From CALXXL01 sp034926605 (GTDB lineage Bacteria > Verrucomicrobiota > Lentisphaeria > Victivallales > Victivallaceae), in the NCBI GenBank assembly GCA_034926605.1, contig JAYFQV010000004.1:62001-126000 (forward strand): a stretch of 64,000 nucleotides of DNA. The letters are read 5' to 3'. The position numbers and the translations under genes were made by a program. Within the stretch, counting starts at the first letter, position 1; each line of letters opens with the position of its first letter. This document shows, one piece after another, positions 8,519 to 18,187 of the stretch. The notes beneath the pieces are model-generated. The model ran no database searches, was not told where the DNA came from, and saw only the letters and a program-made list of their open reading frames with translations.

Positions 8519-8536
8519 ATTCTATTGATGTAATTT
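8509..8536 (+). promoter_or_regulatory. Promoter ahead of the M56 peptidase unit
   Basis: TTGATT (8509-8514) and TAATTT (8531-8536) are separated by 16 bp. The leader would contain a run of eight G (8561-8568) just before the small ORF start. Confidence 0.5.
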
Positions 8537-8573
8537 GAGAACAGGGATCGACAAAAACTCGGGGGGGGTACTC

Positions 8574-8699
8574 ATGAAATCGGGATCAGAGGCCGGATCG
8601 GACGGAACGGAGGATTTGCAGGACGGATGCGCCGCTGCCCGCCGCCGCACGCGGCGGGCGTATATGAACAGTCTGCAGGCAGGCTGGCGGCATGAATGA
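8574..8699 (+). CDS. Small ORF coupled to the M56 peptidase gene
   Basis: A 41-codon ORF (begins MKSGSEAGSD, ends LQAGWRHE) whose stop overlaps the first codons of the M56 gene (ATGAATGA). It sits where a BlaI/MecI repressor gene normally precedes a BlaR1-type gene, with the usual overlap, but it is far too short and shows no helix-turn-helix. Its only Shine-Dalgarno-like element is the eight-G run five bases upstream. It may be a translational-coupling leader, a remnant, or a chance ORF. The M56 start itself has only a weak GGCGG ahead, which favours coupling. Confidence 0.3.
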   Translation: MKSGSEAGSDGTEDLQDGCAAARRRTRRAYMNSLQAGWRHE

Positions 8700-11600
8700 A
8701 CTGCTGAATTATTTTGGAGGCTCGCTGCTTCGCGGCGGGCTTATATTCCTGCTGTTGACCGGTCTGGCGGCGTTCGGATTCAATCCGCGCTTTGCGAAAT
8801 CGCGGTTATTCTGGTATGCGGTGCTGATTTCAATAGTGTTGCCGTTGGGGCTGTTCGCTCCGGTCAAACTGAGTCCGAAACCGATGCCGCCACCGGAACC
8901 GGTTGCGATGGCCGAAGCGGAGGAAGCCGCCGACCCCGCCGAAACGACGCCCTCCCCGCCACCTATTTCCAATCCGGCAGCCGGTGTTAAACCGAAACAG
9001 GCGATGCCGTCGGCTCCGGCAGACAAAGTCTCATCCCCCGCCAAAACAATTCCGACGATAACCACCACTGTAGCCACACGAATGACGCCGCGCCCATTAT
9101 CGCCGGACCAGGAACAGGTTGCGCCGGAGGAAACGGTGGCGGAACCGGTTGCCGAACCTCCATCCGGTCTGAAATTGCCTGGCTGCATCTGGTGCGTCTA
9201 TCTGGCAATCTCATTGCTGTTTCTGTCGAGGCGCATACTGCAATGCGCGCTCTGGCGGAGGCGCGCCCGCCGGATGCCCACGGTATCAGACGAGCGGGTA
9301 TTGAGAATATTCGAAGCGGCCTGCGCCGAAATCGGGCTGCGGCCGGAGACGGTCGAACTTCACGACGGCGGCCCGGCGCTGCCGGTTCCGGCGTCCGGAG
9401 GTCTGCGCCACATGCGGGTGTTCTTACCGGTAGAAGTAATTCCGCGCCAGCGCGACGAACAGCTCCGAATGCTGATGCTCCACGAGCTTTACCACCTCAA
9501 ACGCCACGATCCGTTGGAAGTATTCCTGCTGGCCTGCGCCGGAAGTTTCCTGTGGTTCAATCCGTTCTACGCCCGCGGAGTGCGGCGGCTGGCGCTGGTG
9601 CGCGAGATCGAATGTGACGAGGCGGTGATGCGCGCGGTTGGCAACGACCGCCGCGCCGGGCACAATTACCTTGAAATGATGCTGGATTTCTTCGGCGGCG
9701 TACCAGACAAAGTACCGTTCGGAGTGGGGCTAAGCTCCGGCGCCAAGGATCTGAAAGAACGGATGGTCCGGGTGCTGAATCCGGCGCAGTATTCCCGCCC
9801 CGCGCTTATCAGCCTATCGGCGGCACTGCTGGCGGTGGTGATCGTCTCGCTGTTCGCCGTCGGCGAACGCGGAATGGGCAAGCGCAACCTGGAAAAAATG
9901 TTGTCGCTGCTGCCGGAAACGGCTCAGGGCGTAATGTATTTCAATTCGGACGAATCGGTTAATAGCGAATTTTATCCTGACTTCGCACCGCTGGCGGAGT
10001 CGCTGGCCGCCGAGGCCGCCAACCTGTCTCCCGCGGTTCCGGCGCTGGCGGCGGCGGGCGCTGAGTTCCTGGCCTGGACCGAGCCGGACGGCCGCATCCA
10101 TCTTATGGCGTATTGCAGAAATCTGCCGCCGCTGCCATCCGGCGGCGAACTCAACGTGGTACAGCTGGACAGTGCCATATATGAACTCACCGGATTCGCA
10201 CGCACACGCCGGAACCGCCGCAAAGGCGCCAATGACCGCATAATTTCCGCCATGGCGGAAATGCCGGAGGATTTGATCTGGCGCAGTGTTGACTTTCCGG
10301 TGGGCAGGCTGTTCGCCGGGGCAAAAGCAACCGGATTCGCGGGGATCGACGCCGGGGGAAATCTGCGGCTGGAGGCGAGACTCTCCGGGCTCTCGGAAGC
10401 CGACCGGACGCTGCTCCTGAACTTCAAACCGGACATATTCCGCGGAAGGCATCCGGCATCGAAGTACGTCCTTGACAACCTCCTCTTCGGCGGGTTTAGC
10501 ATCACCGAGACCGGCGGCGACATAGCCGTACAGCACCGCATCGATCTCAAAAAATCCGCCACCGTCGCGGGCGGTCTAGCCTATCTTTTCTCGCGCAATA
10601 TGCCAGTACCAGTCGAATTCTCCACCCTTCCGTCCTCAAAGACGCATACCGGCTATGTCGCTTATTTTGACGGACCGTACGAATTGTTCAGGGAAAGAAT
10701 TTTGCGCAACGGCAAGTCGTACGGTTCGGAGCGCGCGTTCCGGCGGGATCGTGCCCAACAGTCATTCGCATATTATGCCAATGGCAGTGTCTTTGAAATA
10801 GACTTCTATCCCAATGGCGTCATCTCCCGCTGGTCAACCCCCGGGTATGGCCATATATCGAGAAACATCAATGGTGTAAACTGGTTCGATCAGCCCAAGA
10901 AACCGCGGTTCAATATGCCCGGCTGGTACTGGAGCGAGGCGATGAACAGCCAAGACAGTAATTTCATTCGTCCGAGCCCGAAGGGGCTGGAATACAGCAT
11001 TGAAGAGTACCGTACCATTACCGAGCCGGAAACGCTGGAATGCCGCATTTACGCCTCCGCCGATCGGCCCGAACTGAGCGGCATGGCCGGGTTCCGTGCC
11101 AAACTGAATGCCGAGAGCGGGAATCCAGAGGTCGAAACCTTCGGCGAAAACGGGTGGTCGCTCTCATTGTCCCGGGCGGAGCGCGACGGCGGCAACGCCG
11201 CTTTCAGTATCCATTTTGCTCCGCCTGAAAGTTCGGGATTTAAGGCATTCGACACATCTTTCACAGTCCCGGTAATCAAAGTCGACAACATGCCGGAGGT
11301 GAACCTCGCCGGTTCGCTGGAAGTGGCTGACGACTGGGCCGACCGCTTCGATCCGGATTATCCGGATTTCCCCTGGCGGCCGAAACCGGACCGGATCGGA
11401 TACCGGGTGAAGCTGACCGCTCTGGCGGTTCCGAACAGCAATGAACCCGCACTGGCGGTAGATACCCCGGTGCTGGATTCCGAACAAGTCGAATTTGTTT
11501 CGAAAGACGGACAATCCAAATTTGGAAAACTGATTTTACTGGAAAAACCGGAAATAAGAAAGCGCCAGTCGCGCAACGACGGCACCGACTTCACTATAAC

Positions 11601-14094
11601 CGTACGATTCCGGCTGGATTTCGAAGACCGCAGCCTGAAACTTGACCGCACGATACATATCAAGGCCGCCATTGTCAACAAGTTGCCAACGCTGGTGAGA
11701 GTAAGCGAATACGGATACACCCCAAGCTGCATCCGACTTTACGATGAAACTTCCGGCGAAAGCGCAGATCTGAAATTTTATCCGTTCAACAGCGTCCCCG
11801 AAGGAACCAATATTTCAGCCGGAAACTTCACAATACAAATGGAGCCGTGGCGCAAATACAACAGAGATACTCTCAGGCTTAAACTCACGAACAATACCAC
11901 CGGCAAGGTCTATCCGCTGCTGGCGGTATTTCCGATGTATCCTGCCGACGTTCCGAAACACTGCACCGTCCGCATCGGCAACGCCACGGTCGCCATGCTG
12001 TGCATGGACTGCTCCATAACGCTTTACGACATGGGCGAATTAAGGCATCGTACCGCTTTCGAACTTCTGCCTCCAATTCTTAACTACGACGAATTCGATG
12101 CGGTTTACCGTCGGGAAATCACGGGGGCCGCGCTCACAAAACTTGCAAATGACGAAACGCTGACCCCGTTGTTGATGCTGAGAATCCCCATCGGCAACAA
12201 TATCGACATGAAAACACGCAATGAGCGTCTGGTGGTTCTGTTCGACCGCATGGCGGCGGACGCCGTTCTTTTTCCGGGCAGCCGCGATCCCGTAATACGA
12301 TCCGTGCGTCTGGAACCGGAACATGCGTCCCGACTGGCAAAGCTGGCAAGTCGGATCACCCGCGGCGACCGAGACACGATGTCCCGCCGACATTCATGGG
12401 CAAACGCCGTACGCTGGAACTCGTCGGATACACCACCGGAAACCATTGAGGTGGATATGTCGGAAGGGGCCTGCCATGAAATATGTGAGCAGCTGCAACG
12501 GGAGCTTTCAACCGCGCCGCTGCCGCCGGATTGCGCCGCGATCGATGTCGATGCGACCATGGATCTGGGACGTCTCTGGAAAAACAACCATTCTGGAGAC
12601 AAGCCGCTTTCCACCCCAATGAAATTCACAACTTACATCATGTCCCGGCGCCTGCCGGAGGACAAAATCGCGTTTTGCTGGTCCGGATTTCTGTTCAACA
12701 CCGGTTTGCGTTTCATGAATCGAAACGGCGATTCATATGACTTTGAAGAATACTTCAGACCTATTGACGGCAAACTCATTGACGGCGGTAAAACCATACA
12801 AATACATTTCTACGGTATGATGAACGGTATCGGAGCCGTTAATTTGTTTACCCGCGCCGAGACGGATTTCCGCGACGGCAAGCTGTCGCTACGGCGGGTT
12901 CCGATAGAAACTAAAACGAATCCGCAGCTCATACTATATTATTCCAAACCGCCCGGGAAATCGGCGGTGTGGAACTTTGATCGGCTTGAAAATCTCCGGA
13001 AAGAAAGTTTCGCCTTAGACAACTATGCGGTTGTGGATTTCATGCGCACCTCTCCTGAATGGACGCGGTGGCGATTCACCCTGCGCAATACCGAAACCAA
13101 TGAAAAACGCGACTTCAAGTTGGAATTTCTTCCGGACGCCTCCCCTGATTTCGATGGCGAAATAAATGCGGTGCACCTCGACCCGGCGCTGAATACTGGC
13201 GTCAAACCCGATCGCTTCGGACAATCGTCTCAACTGACCGTGTCCATCGGCAACATACCGGACGGCTGGATCGCAGTATTGAAGCCGGACTTGCACAATC
13301 GGCCCAATCCGCCGCCGTCCAATTACGTGGGGATATATCAGGATGTCAGAGAACTCGGCAAGCTCCCCGACGATAAAAACGGAGATTACACCGGAAAGTG
13401 GGTACGCCGATTCCCCGGTTCGCTGGATATCGAAATGGAAGGCGAATACCGCAACGGCATCCCCTGCGGAACCTGGAAAGAGTACTACCCCTGCGGCCAC
13501 CAGCTGCGGCGGCAGGTCGAGTATCGTGAAGACGGCACCGCCGAATACCGGTCATACTACCCGGGTTTTCCCCAAAAACCATATCTTATGCGGCAATTCT
13601 CCTACAAATTCGAGAACAACCTCTGTATGGTTGCAAACGACCGGATTCTTTCGGCGGGCGACCCTGACGGCAAACTATGGCGCTGGCGGGCCCGCCCGCC
13701 GTTCGGTGTCGGATGGCGATGGGACGCCGACACACTGGCAGCGTTTCCGGTGATCGAGACCGTACAGAATCCCGACAACGGTATCCGCATTTACAGTTTT
13801 TTCCGCAGCGGACGTGAATACAACTCTTTCCGCTGGTGGGTTTTTGTAGCCGACTCCGAATGCAACATCACGTGGTGCTCCGAGGGACAACTTGATCGGA
13901 ATACCGGCAACGTCGCCGTCACAAAATTCACCCCTAATATAAAAATTGCCAATTTGAAATATCCGGGGCCGCCCAAGGCCGTCCGCAACGGATCGCGAAT
14001 TACGTTCCGTTGGGACATTCCGGACAATTCAAGCAAGGACGGCAACGCGACAATCCGCGCCGAAGTCACTGTCGGCGTGGAAAACGCCGAATAA
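8692..14094 (+). CDS. Giant M56 (BlaR1-like) membrane metallopeptidase
   Basis: An 1800-residue protein. The first ~410 residues are a BlaR1/MecR1-type M56 peptidase: two hydrophobic segments (about residues 10-55), an Ala/Pro-rich linker to about residue 160, a third membrane segment (CIWCVYLAISLLFL), then a cytoplasmic zinc site HELYH at 264-268 with a third-ligand-type segment REIECDE near 304-310, and a last membrane helix near 378. BlaR1 proteins sense an extracytoplasmic signal and cleave a repressor. Here the outer part is about 1400 residues instead of ~260, shows no penicillin-binding motifs, and looks like successive beta-rich domains with YwqK/MORN-2-like stretches (around residue 660-710 and EGEYRNGIPCGTWKEYY near 1585). 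No BlaI gene is adjacent. The signal sensed and the target are unknown. Confidence 0.85.
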   Translation: MNELLNYFGGSLLRGGLIFLLLTGLAAFGFNPRFAKSRLFWYAVLISIVLPLGLFAPVKLSPKPMPPPEPVAMAEAEEAADPAETTPSPPPISNPAAGVKPKQAMPSAPADKVSSPAKTIPTITTTVATRMTPRPLSPDQEQVAPEETVAEPVAEPPSGLKLPGCIWCVYLAISLLFLSRRILQCALWRRRARRMPTVSDERVLRIFEAACAEIGLRPETVELHDGGPALPVPASGGLRHMRVFLPVEVIPRQRDEQLRMLMLHELYHLKRHDPLEVFLLACAGSFLWFNPFYARGVRRLALVREIECDEAVMRAVGNDRRAGHNYLEMMLDFFGGVPDKVPFGVGLSSGAKDLKERMVRVLNPAQYSRPALISLSAALLAVVIVSLFAVGERGMGKRNLEKMLSLLPETAQGVMYFNSDESVNSEFYPDFAPLAESLAAEAANLSPAVPALAAAGAEFLAWTEPDGRIHLMAYCRNLPPLPSGGELNVVQLDSAIYELTGFARTRRNRRKGANDRIISAMAEMPEDLIWRSVDFPVGRLFAGAKATGFAGIDAGGNLRLEARLSGLSEADRTLLLNFKPDIFRGRHPASKYVLDNLLFGGFSITETGGDIAVQHRIDLKKSATVAGGLAYLFSRNMPVPVEFSTLPSSKTHTGYVAYFDGPYELFRERILRNGKSYGSERAFRRDRAQQSFAYYANGSVFEIDFYPNGVISRWSTPGYGHISRNINGVNWFDQPKKPRFNMPGWYWSEAMNSQDSNFIRPSPKGLEYSIEEYRTITEPETLECRIYASADRPELSGMAGFRAKLNAESGNPEVETFGENGWSLSLSRAERDGGNAAFSIHFAPPESSGFKAFDTSFTVPVIKVDNMPEVNLAGSLEVADDWADRFDPDYPDFPWRPKPDRIGYRVKLTALAVPNSNEPALAVDTPVLDSEQVEFVSKDGQSKFGKLILLEKPEIRKRQSRNDGTDFTITVRFRLDFEDRSLKLDRTIHIKAAIVNKLPTLVRVSEYGYTPSCIRLYDETSGESADLKFYPFNSVPEGTNISAGNFTIQMEPWRKYNRDTLRLKLTNNTTGKVYPLLAVFPMYPADVPKHCTVRIGNATVAMLCMDCSITLYDMGELRHRTAFELLPPILNYDEFDAVYRREITGAALTKLANDETLTPLLMLRIPIGNNIDMKTRNERLVVLFDRMAADAVLFPGSRDPVIRSVRLEPEHASRLAKLASRITRGDRDTMSRRHSWANAVRWNSSDTPPETIEVDMSEGACHEICEQLQRELSTAPLPPDCAAIDVDATMDLGRLWKNNHSGDKPLSTPMKFTTYIMSRRLPEDKIAFCWSGFLFNTGLRFMNRNGDSYDFEEYFRPIDGKLIDGGKTIQIHFYGMMNGIGAVNLFTRAETDFRDGKLSLRRVPIETKTNPQLILYYSKPPGKSAVWNFDRLENLRKESFALDNYAVVDFMRTSPEWTRWRFTLRNTETNEKRDFKLEFLPDASPDFDGEINAVHLDPALNTGVKPDRFGQSSQLTVSIGNIPDGWIAVLKPDLHNRPNPPPSNYVGIYQDVRELGKLPDDKNGDYTGKWVRRFPGSLDIEMEGEYRNGIPCGTWKEYYPCGHQLRRQVEYREDGTAEYRSYYPGFPQKPYLMRQFSYKFENNLCMVANDRILSAGDPDGKLWRWRARPPFGVGWRWDADTLAAFPVIETVQNPDNGIRIYSFFRSGREYNSFRWWVFVADSECNITWCSEGQLDRNTGNVAVTKFTPNIKIANLKYPGPPKAVRNGSRITFRWDIPDNSSKDGNATIRAEVTVGVENAE

Positions 14095-14159
14095 ACGCGA
14101 CTCCGAACCTTGGCCGCACCGCCAATATCCCCGGGCCGACCGTGGCGATGCTGCGAATA

Positions 14160-14179
14160 TTCCGCATTTATTTGCGGAA
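14160..14179 (+). terminator. Hairpin after the M56 gene
   Basis: A perfect 7-bp stem (TTCCGCA with TGCGGAA) and a TTTATT loop, without a following T-run. It could be a weak terminator or a regulator site just upstream of the next promoter. Confidence 0.35.
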
Positions 14180-14186
14180 AATCCGC

Positions 14187-14215
14187 TTGTAAAAGATATT
14201 TGCATGTGCTACGGT
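14187..14215 (+). promoter_or_regulatory. Promoter of the 14245 gene
   Basis: TTGTAA (14187-14192) and TACGGT (14210-14215) with a 17-bp spacer. Transcription would start near 14222, supporting the start at 14245. Confidence 0.5.
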
Positions 14216-14244
14216 TAGTTGAAAACAAAAAAAGGAGGGTGTCC

Positions 14245-15087
14245 ATGCATTGTTATCACTACTGGGACAAAGTCGCCGGGGCGCTGCATACTGGATATGG
14301 AGACCAGATGATCGAGGTGTTCGGCGGTTCCGATGAATCCATGTCTGGAGCCCGACAGGATGCGCTGGACAAAATCGCCGCGATTCAGCACCGCATCGAC
14401 GCCGGCATCAACGGCGGCACCGAGGATTCCGAATATACCGTTCCCATCCGTGAAGAGATCGTCAGAGAGCTTTCGCCCCGCAGCATAATCACCCGCAACC
14501 GTTATGGGGCGGAGGTGCTGAACTCCGAGGAACTATTGTTCCTGGACGTCGATTTCAACTCCGCCGCGCCGCCGCAGCCGGGGCTTCTGAAACGGCTGTT
14601 CGGCGCGCGCAAGATGACCAATGAAGATATCCGCAACGCCGTGACATTGCGCACTCTCGACCTGTCAACCTCGAAATTTCCTAGCTCGGCCTGCGTGCGC
14701 GTCTACCGCACCCGCGCCGGTCTGCGGGTGCTGGCCGGCAACCTTGAGCCGGACTGGCTGAGTGACGAATTCATGAAGCTGATGCAAGAATTCCGTGCCG
14801 ATTTGCTCTACGCTATATTATGCCGCCGCCAACGCTGCTCGCGCGCCAGACTCACGCCCAAACCGTACCGGGTGGGACAGCCGCCGCTTCGCCACGAGTT
14901 CCCCTACCCCGAAGAGTCGCGCGAAATCTACGAGCAGTGGCGCGACAGCTACAATGAGAAGAGCCGCAAATACGCGGTCTGCCATCTGCTCCACTGTTGC
15001 GGCTCAAAACCGGTTGAGCCGTGGAAGTCCCTGATGGAATTTCACGACGAAGCAACCCGCGCCGAGTCCAACCTGTCTCTGGCCTGA
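14245..15087 (+). CDS. Conserved-looking cytoplasmic protein, function unknown
   Basis: A 280-residue protein. The open frame extends upstream, but the AGGAGG at 14233-14238 and the promoter fix the start at 14245. I do not recognise the family with certainty. It is soluble and charged, and contains TRNRYGAEVLN, then ELLFLDVDF (near residue 97), then CVRVYRTRAGLRVLAGN. It ends with a Cys/His-containing segment (CHLLHCCG). A DxD followed by an Arg/Thr-rich strand faintly resembles archaeo-eukaryotic-primase-like folds, but the other motifs of that fold are not evident and I do not assign it. It stands alone between the M56 gene and a terminator. Confidence 0.7.
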   Translation: MHCYHYWDKVAGALHTGYGDQMIEVFGGSDESMSGARQDALDKIAAIQHRIDAGINGGTEDSEYTVPIREEIVRELSPRSIITRNRYGAEVLNSEELLFLDVDFNSAAPPQPGLLKRLFGARKMTNEDIRNAVTLRTLDLSTSKFPSSACVRVYRTRAGLRVLAGNLEPDWLSDEFMKLMQEFRADLLYAILCRRQRCSRARLTPKPYRVGQPPLRHEFPYPEESREIYEQWRDSYNEKSRKYAVCHLLHCCGSKPVEPWKSLMEFHDEATRAESNLSLA

Positions 15088-15105
15088 CAAGGCGTTGTCC
15101 GCCAC

Positions 15106-15135
15106 CGGCAGTTGTTCACATGGCTGCCGTTTTTT
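15106..15135 (+). terminator. Intrinsic terminator after the 14245 gene
   Basis: CGGCAG (15106-15111) pairs with CTGCCG (15124-15129) and is followed by six T. The T-run touches the stop codon of the convergent RND gene. Confidence 0.7.
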
Positions 15136-18100
15136 ATTCATCCGCCGCCGGACCGTCATTCTTTACTTTGAACAGCATGGAATAGGCCACCGGAACGATG
15201 AACAGCGTAAGAATGGTGGCGCCGAGCAATCCGAACATGATGGTGGCCGCCATCGCCGCGAAAAACTGATCGAACAGCAGCGGAAACACCCCCAGCACCG
15301 TGGTGCCGGCAGCCATGGTCACCGGCCGCAGACGGCTTATGGCGGCGTTGACCACCGCCTGATAGCGCCCGCCGCCCTTATCCAGTTCAAGATTGATCTG
15401 GTCGAGAAGCACGATGGCGTTTTTCAGCAGCATGCCGGACAGCCCGAGGAATCCCAGTATGGCCATGAACCCGAACGGCAGGTCCAGAAAAAACAGACCG
15501 GCCACCACTCCGATCAGCGCAAACGGCAGTGTGACGAAAGCCACCAGCGGCTCGCGCACCGTGCGAAACAGCATGGACACCACCAGAAACATCAACACCA
15601 GACTTACCGGAAACAGCGTCTTCAGCCCGGCTTCGGCCTTGTTGCTCTGCTCGAGCTCGCCGCCCCACTCCAGAGAGTACAGGGGCGGCAGCTCGATCGC
15701 CTTGATCTTTGCCTGAAGCCGCTGTTGAAGCTCGGTAGCGGTACCGGTAACCGGCGAACACTGAACGGTTATGGTCGGCACCCGGTCGCGATGGCGGATC
15801 TGAGGCGGTTCCCAGGCGGTCTCGATGCCGTCGCATGCCTGCGCCAGCGAATAACTGCGGTTGGCGGCGCTGCTCCAGATGCGAACACTCTCCAGCTCGT
15901 CCACGCTCTTGCGCTCGGACTCCACCGGGCGGGAGATTATGGGCACCAGAATGTTGTTTTCACGCAGCACGCCGCAGGTTACGCCATTGAAGTTCCATTG
16001 GAGCGCCTGAGCCAGGTCCTTGCGCGATATGCCGGTACGCCGCGCCTTGATCTCGGAATATTTGAGCCGGATGATCTTCACGGGATCACGCCAGTCGTCG
16101 CGGACATAGCGGGTGTTGCCGTCCTCGCGCATGATCGACTTGGCCTGTTCCGCAAGTTTGCGCAATACCGCCGGGTCGGGGCCGCGGAAACGGGCCTCCA
16201 CCTTGAACGGAATGGCGAGGCCGTCGGAGAAACGCAGCACCATGGCGTCGGAACTCGGGAAATTGTCCCGGATATGGCGATCTATTTCGGCGCCGAGCCC
16301 GTCGATGGCCCGGCAGTCGTCAACATCCACCACGATCTGACCGTAATCCGGCGACGGGCTGTGATAGTCGTAGCTGAGGATAAATCTCAGCGCGCCCTCG
16401 CCTACGAAAGTGGTGGTGGTTTTGACCCCCGGCAGCGTGCGGATATATCCGGCGATGGCGGCCACATCCTTCTCGGTTTCTTCGATATGGCTGGCCGGAT
16501 TTCTCCAATAGTCGACGTAGAACTGCTTGCGGGTGGAGTCGGGGAAAAATATCTTTGGTATTCTGGTGTACCCCACCACGGCGGCGGCCAAACCGAGAAA
16601 CAGGACGAGCAGCGTAGTCTTGCGCCGCCACAGGCAGCCTTGGAGCATACGACGGTATAACTTGTAGGCCCGACCGTCGTAAACGTCGCCGGATTCCGGA
16701 GTTGTTGGCCGGACTTTTATCAGAAGCAGGCACAGCAGAGGAGTAAACGTCAGCGCCATCGCCCAGCTGAGAAACAGTGAAATCGCCACCACATAAAACA
16801 GCGAACGGCAGAATTCCCCGATGTTGCCGGGGTTGAACCCCACCGCCAGAAACGCCAGCACCGCCACCAGGGTGGCGCCGAGCAGCGGCCACTGGGTTTC
16901 GGCCACTATCTCCCGCAGCGCCTGCTGTTTCTCGGCGCCTCGCGCGGTTTTCACCAGATAGCCGTCCACGATCACGATCGCGTTGTCCACCAGCATCCCC
17001 AGCGCGATGATCAGCGCGCCAAGCGACACCAGCTGCATATCGATCTTCATCATGTCCATGCCGATGAAGGTGCCGAGAATGATTGCGACAAGGGTAGCGC
17101 CGATGACCAGCCCGGCGCGCAAGCCCATCGTCAGCAGCAGAATGCCGATCACTATCACCACCGATTCAAGCAGGTTGACCAGAAAATTGTTAAGGGACTC
17201 CTGGACGTTTTCCGACTGGAAATTGACGTAATCGATCCGCATCCCCACCGGCCGGCTGCTTTCCAGCCGTTTGAGCCTCGCCTTGATCGCCTCGCCCATT
17301 CTGACCACATTGCCGCCGTCCACCGTGGAGACGCCGATGCCGATCGCCGGTTCGCCGTTGAAGCGCATGATCTGTTCGGGAGGCTCCACATGGCCGCGGC
17401 TGACCTCCGCCACATCTCCGATGCGGATCAGCCGCCCGTCGGAGTCGGAAACATAAAGGTTTCGGATCGCCTTGACTCCGTCGATGCCGCCGGTAACCCG
17501 GAAGCGGCAGTATTCGTCGTCCACCTTCACCGCTCCGGCCTCCTCCACCAGATTGCTGCTGCTCAAGGTCTGGAACAGCTGCTGCTGGGTTATCTTCATA
17601 TTGGCGAGCCGGGCACGGTTGAACTCCACATATATGGTCTTATCCTGAACACCCCACAGTGCCACCTTGGCCACGTCGGGCACCCGCAGCAGCTCCTTCT
17701 TGAGCACGTCCGCATAATCCTTCAGTTCATCGATGGTGTAACCGGGGCCGGACAGCGACAGAAACACGCCGTAAACGTCGCCGAAGTCGTCGCCGACTTT
17801 CACCGCGCTCACGCCGTCCGGCAGGCGGGGCCGGATATCGCCCGCCTTGCGCCGCAGTTCGTCCCATATCTGGGGAATCTCGGCGGCGTTGTACTCCGGC
17901 CGGATTTCCACATATATGAGGGAAAAACCGTTGCGGCTGATCGAGGTGATATTGTCGATCTGGGGCATCTTCTGAATCTCCTCCTCGATCTTGTCGGTCA
18001 CTTCGGTCTCCACCTCACGCGCAGTGGCGCCTGGGTACAGGGAAGCCACGGTGGCCTTCTTGATCTTGAAAGTGGGATACTCCAGCCTTCCGAGGTTCAG

Positions 18101-18187
18101 ATAGGCGACGACACCACCTGCGACGACCGCCGCCAGCAGCAGCCAGAAGAAACTCTTGTGTTTCAATACATAATCAATGATTATCAT
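15134..18187 (-). CDS. RND efflux pump, inner-membrane permease (HAE1-like)
   Basis: A 1017-residue AcrB/MexB-type resistance-nodulation-division transporter. It forms a proton-driven trimer in the inner membrane and exports toxic compounds through an adaptor and an outer-membrane channel. Seen here: the N-terminal membrane helix, the periplasmic loop with YPGATAREVETEVTDKIEEEI, the helix bundle with ALGMLVDNAIVIVDGY carrying the proton-relay Asp region in TM4, and the second half with GLSGMLLKNAIVLLDQIN and AISRLRPVTMAAGTTVLG. The start overlaps the adaptor gene by 14 nt, with its GGAG inside that gene. It is the last gene of a tetR-adaptor-pump operon; no TolC-type gene is nearby. The substrate cannot be predicted. 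Confidence 0.93.
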   Translation of the reverse strand: MIIIDYVLKHKSFFWLLLAAVVAGGVVAYLNLGRLEYPTFKIKKATVASLYPGATAREVETEVTDKIEEEIQKMPQIDNITSISRNGFSLIYVEIRPEYNAAEIPQIWDELRRKAGDIRPRLPDGVSAVKVGDDFGDVYGVFLSLSGPGYTIDELKDYADVLKKELLRVPDVAKVALWGVQDKTIYVEFNRARLANMKITQQQLFQTLSSSNLVEEAGAVKVDDEYCRFRVTGGIDGVKAIRNLYVSDSDGRLIRIGDVAEVSRGHVEPPEQIMRFNGEPAIGIGVSTVDGGNVVRMGEAIKARLKRLESSRPVGMRIDYVNFQSENVQESLNNFLVNLLESVVIVIGILLLTMGLRAGLVIGATLVAIILGTFIGMDMMKIDMQLVSLGALIIALGMLVDNAIVIVDGYLVKTARGAEKQQALREIVAETQWPLLGATLVAVLAFLAVGFNPGNIGEFCRSLFYVVAISLFLSWAMALTFTPLLCLLLIKVRPTTPESGDVYDGRAYKLYRRMLQGCLWRRKTTLLVLFLGLAAAVVGYTRIPKIFFPDSTRKQFYVDYWRNPASHIEETEKDVAAIAGYIRTLPGVKTTTTFVGEGALRFILSYDYHSPSPDYGQIVVDVDDCRAIDGLGAEIDRHIRDNFPSSDAMVLRFSDGLAIPFKVEARFRGPDPAVLRKLAEQAKSIMREDGNTRYVRDDWRDPVKIIRLKYSEIKARRTGISRKDLAQALQWNFNGVTCGVLRENNILVPIISRPVESERKSVDELESVRIWSSAANRSYSLAQACDGIETAWEPPQIRHRDRVPTITVQCSPVTGTATELQQRLQAKIKAIELPPLYSLEWGGELEQSNKAEAGLKTLFPVSLVLMFLVVSMLFRTVREPLVAFVTLPFALIGVVAGLFFLDLPFGFMAILGFLGLSGMLLKNAIVLLDQINLELDKGGGRYQAVVNAAISRLRPVTMAAGTTVLGVFPLLFDQFFAAMAATIMFGLLGATILTLFIVPVAYSMLFKVKNDGPAADE

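Noticed and set aside
8466..8691. A hidden BlaI-type repressor before the M56 gene
   Set aside because: Only about 225 bp are available and no frame shows a winged helix-turn-helix; only the 41-codon ORF remains.
15095..16660. A 521-codon plus-strand frame opposite the RND pump
   Set aside because: No ribosome site, overlaps the terminator at 15106-15135, and is antisense to a clear transporter.
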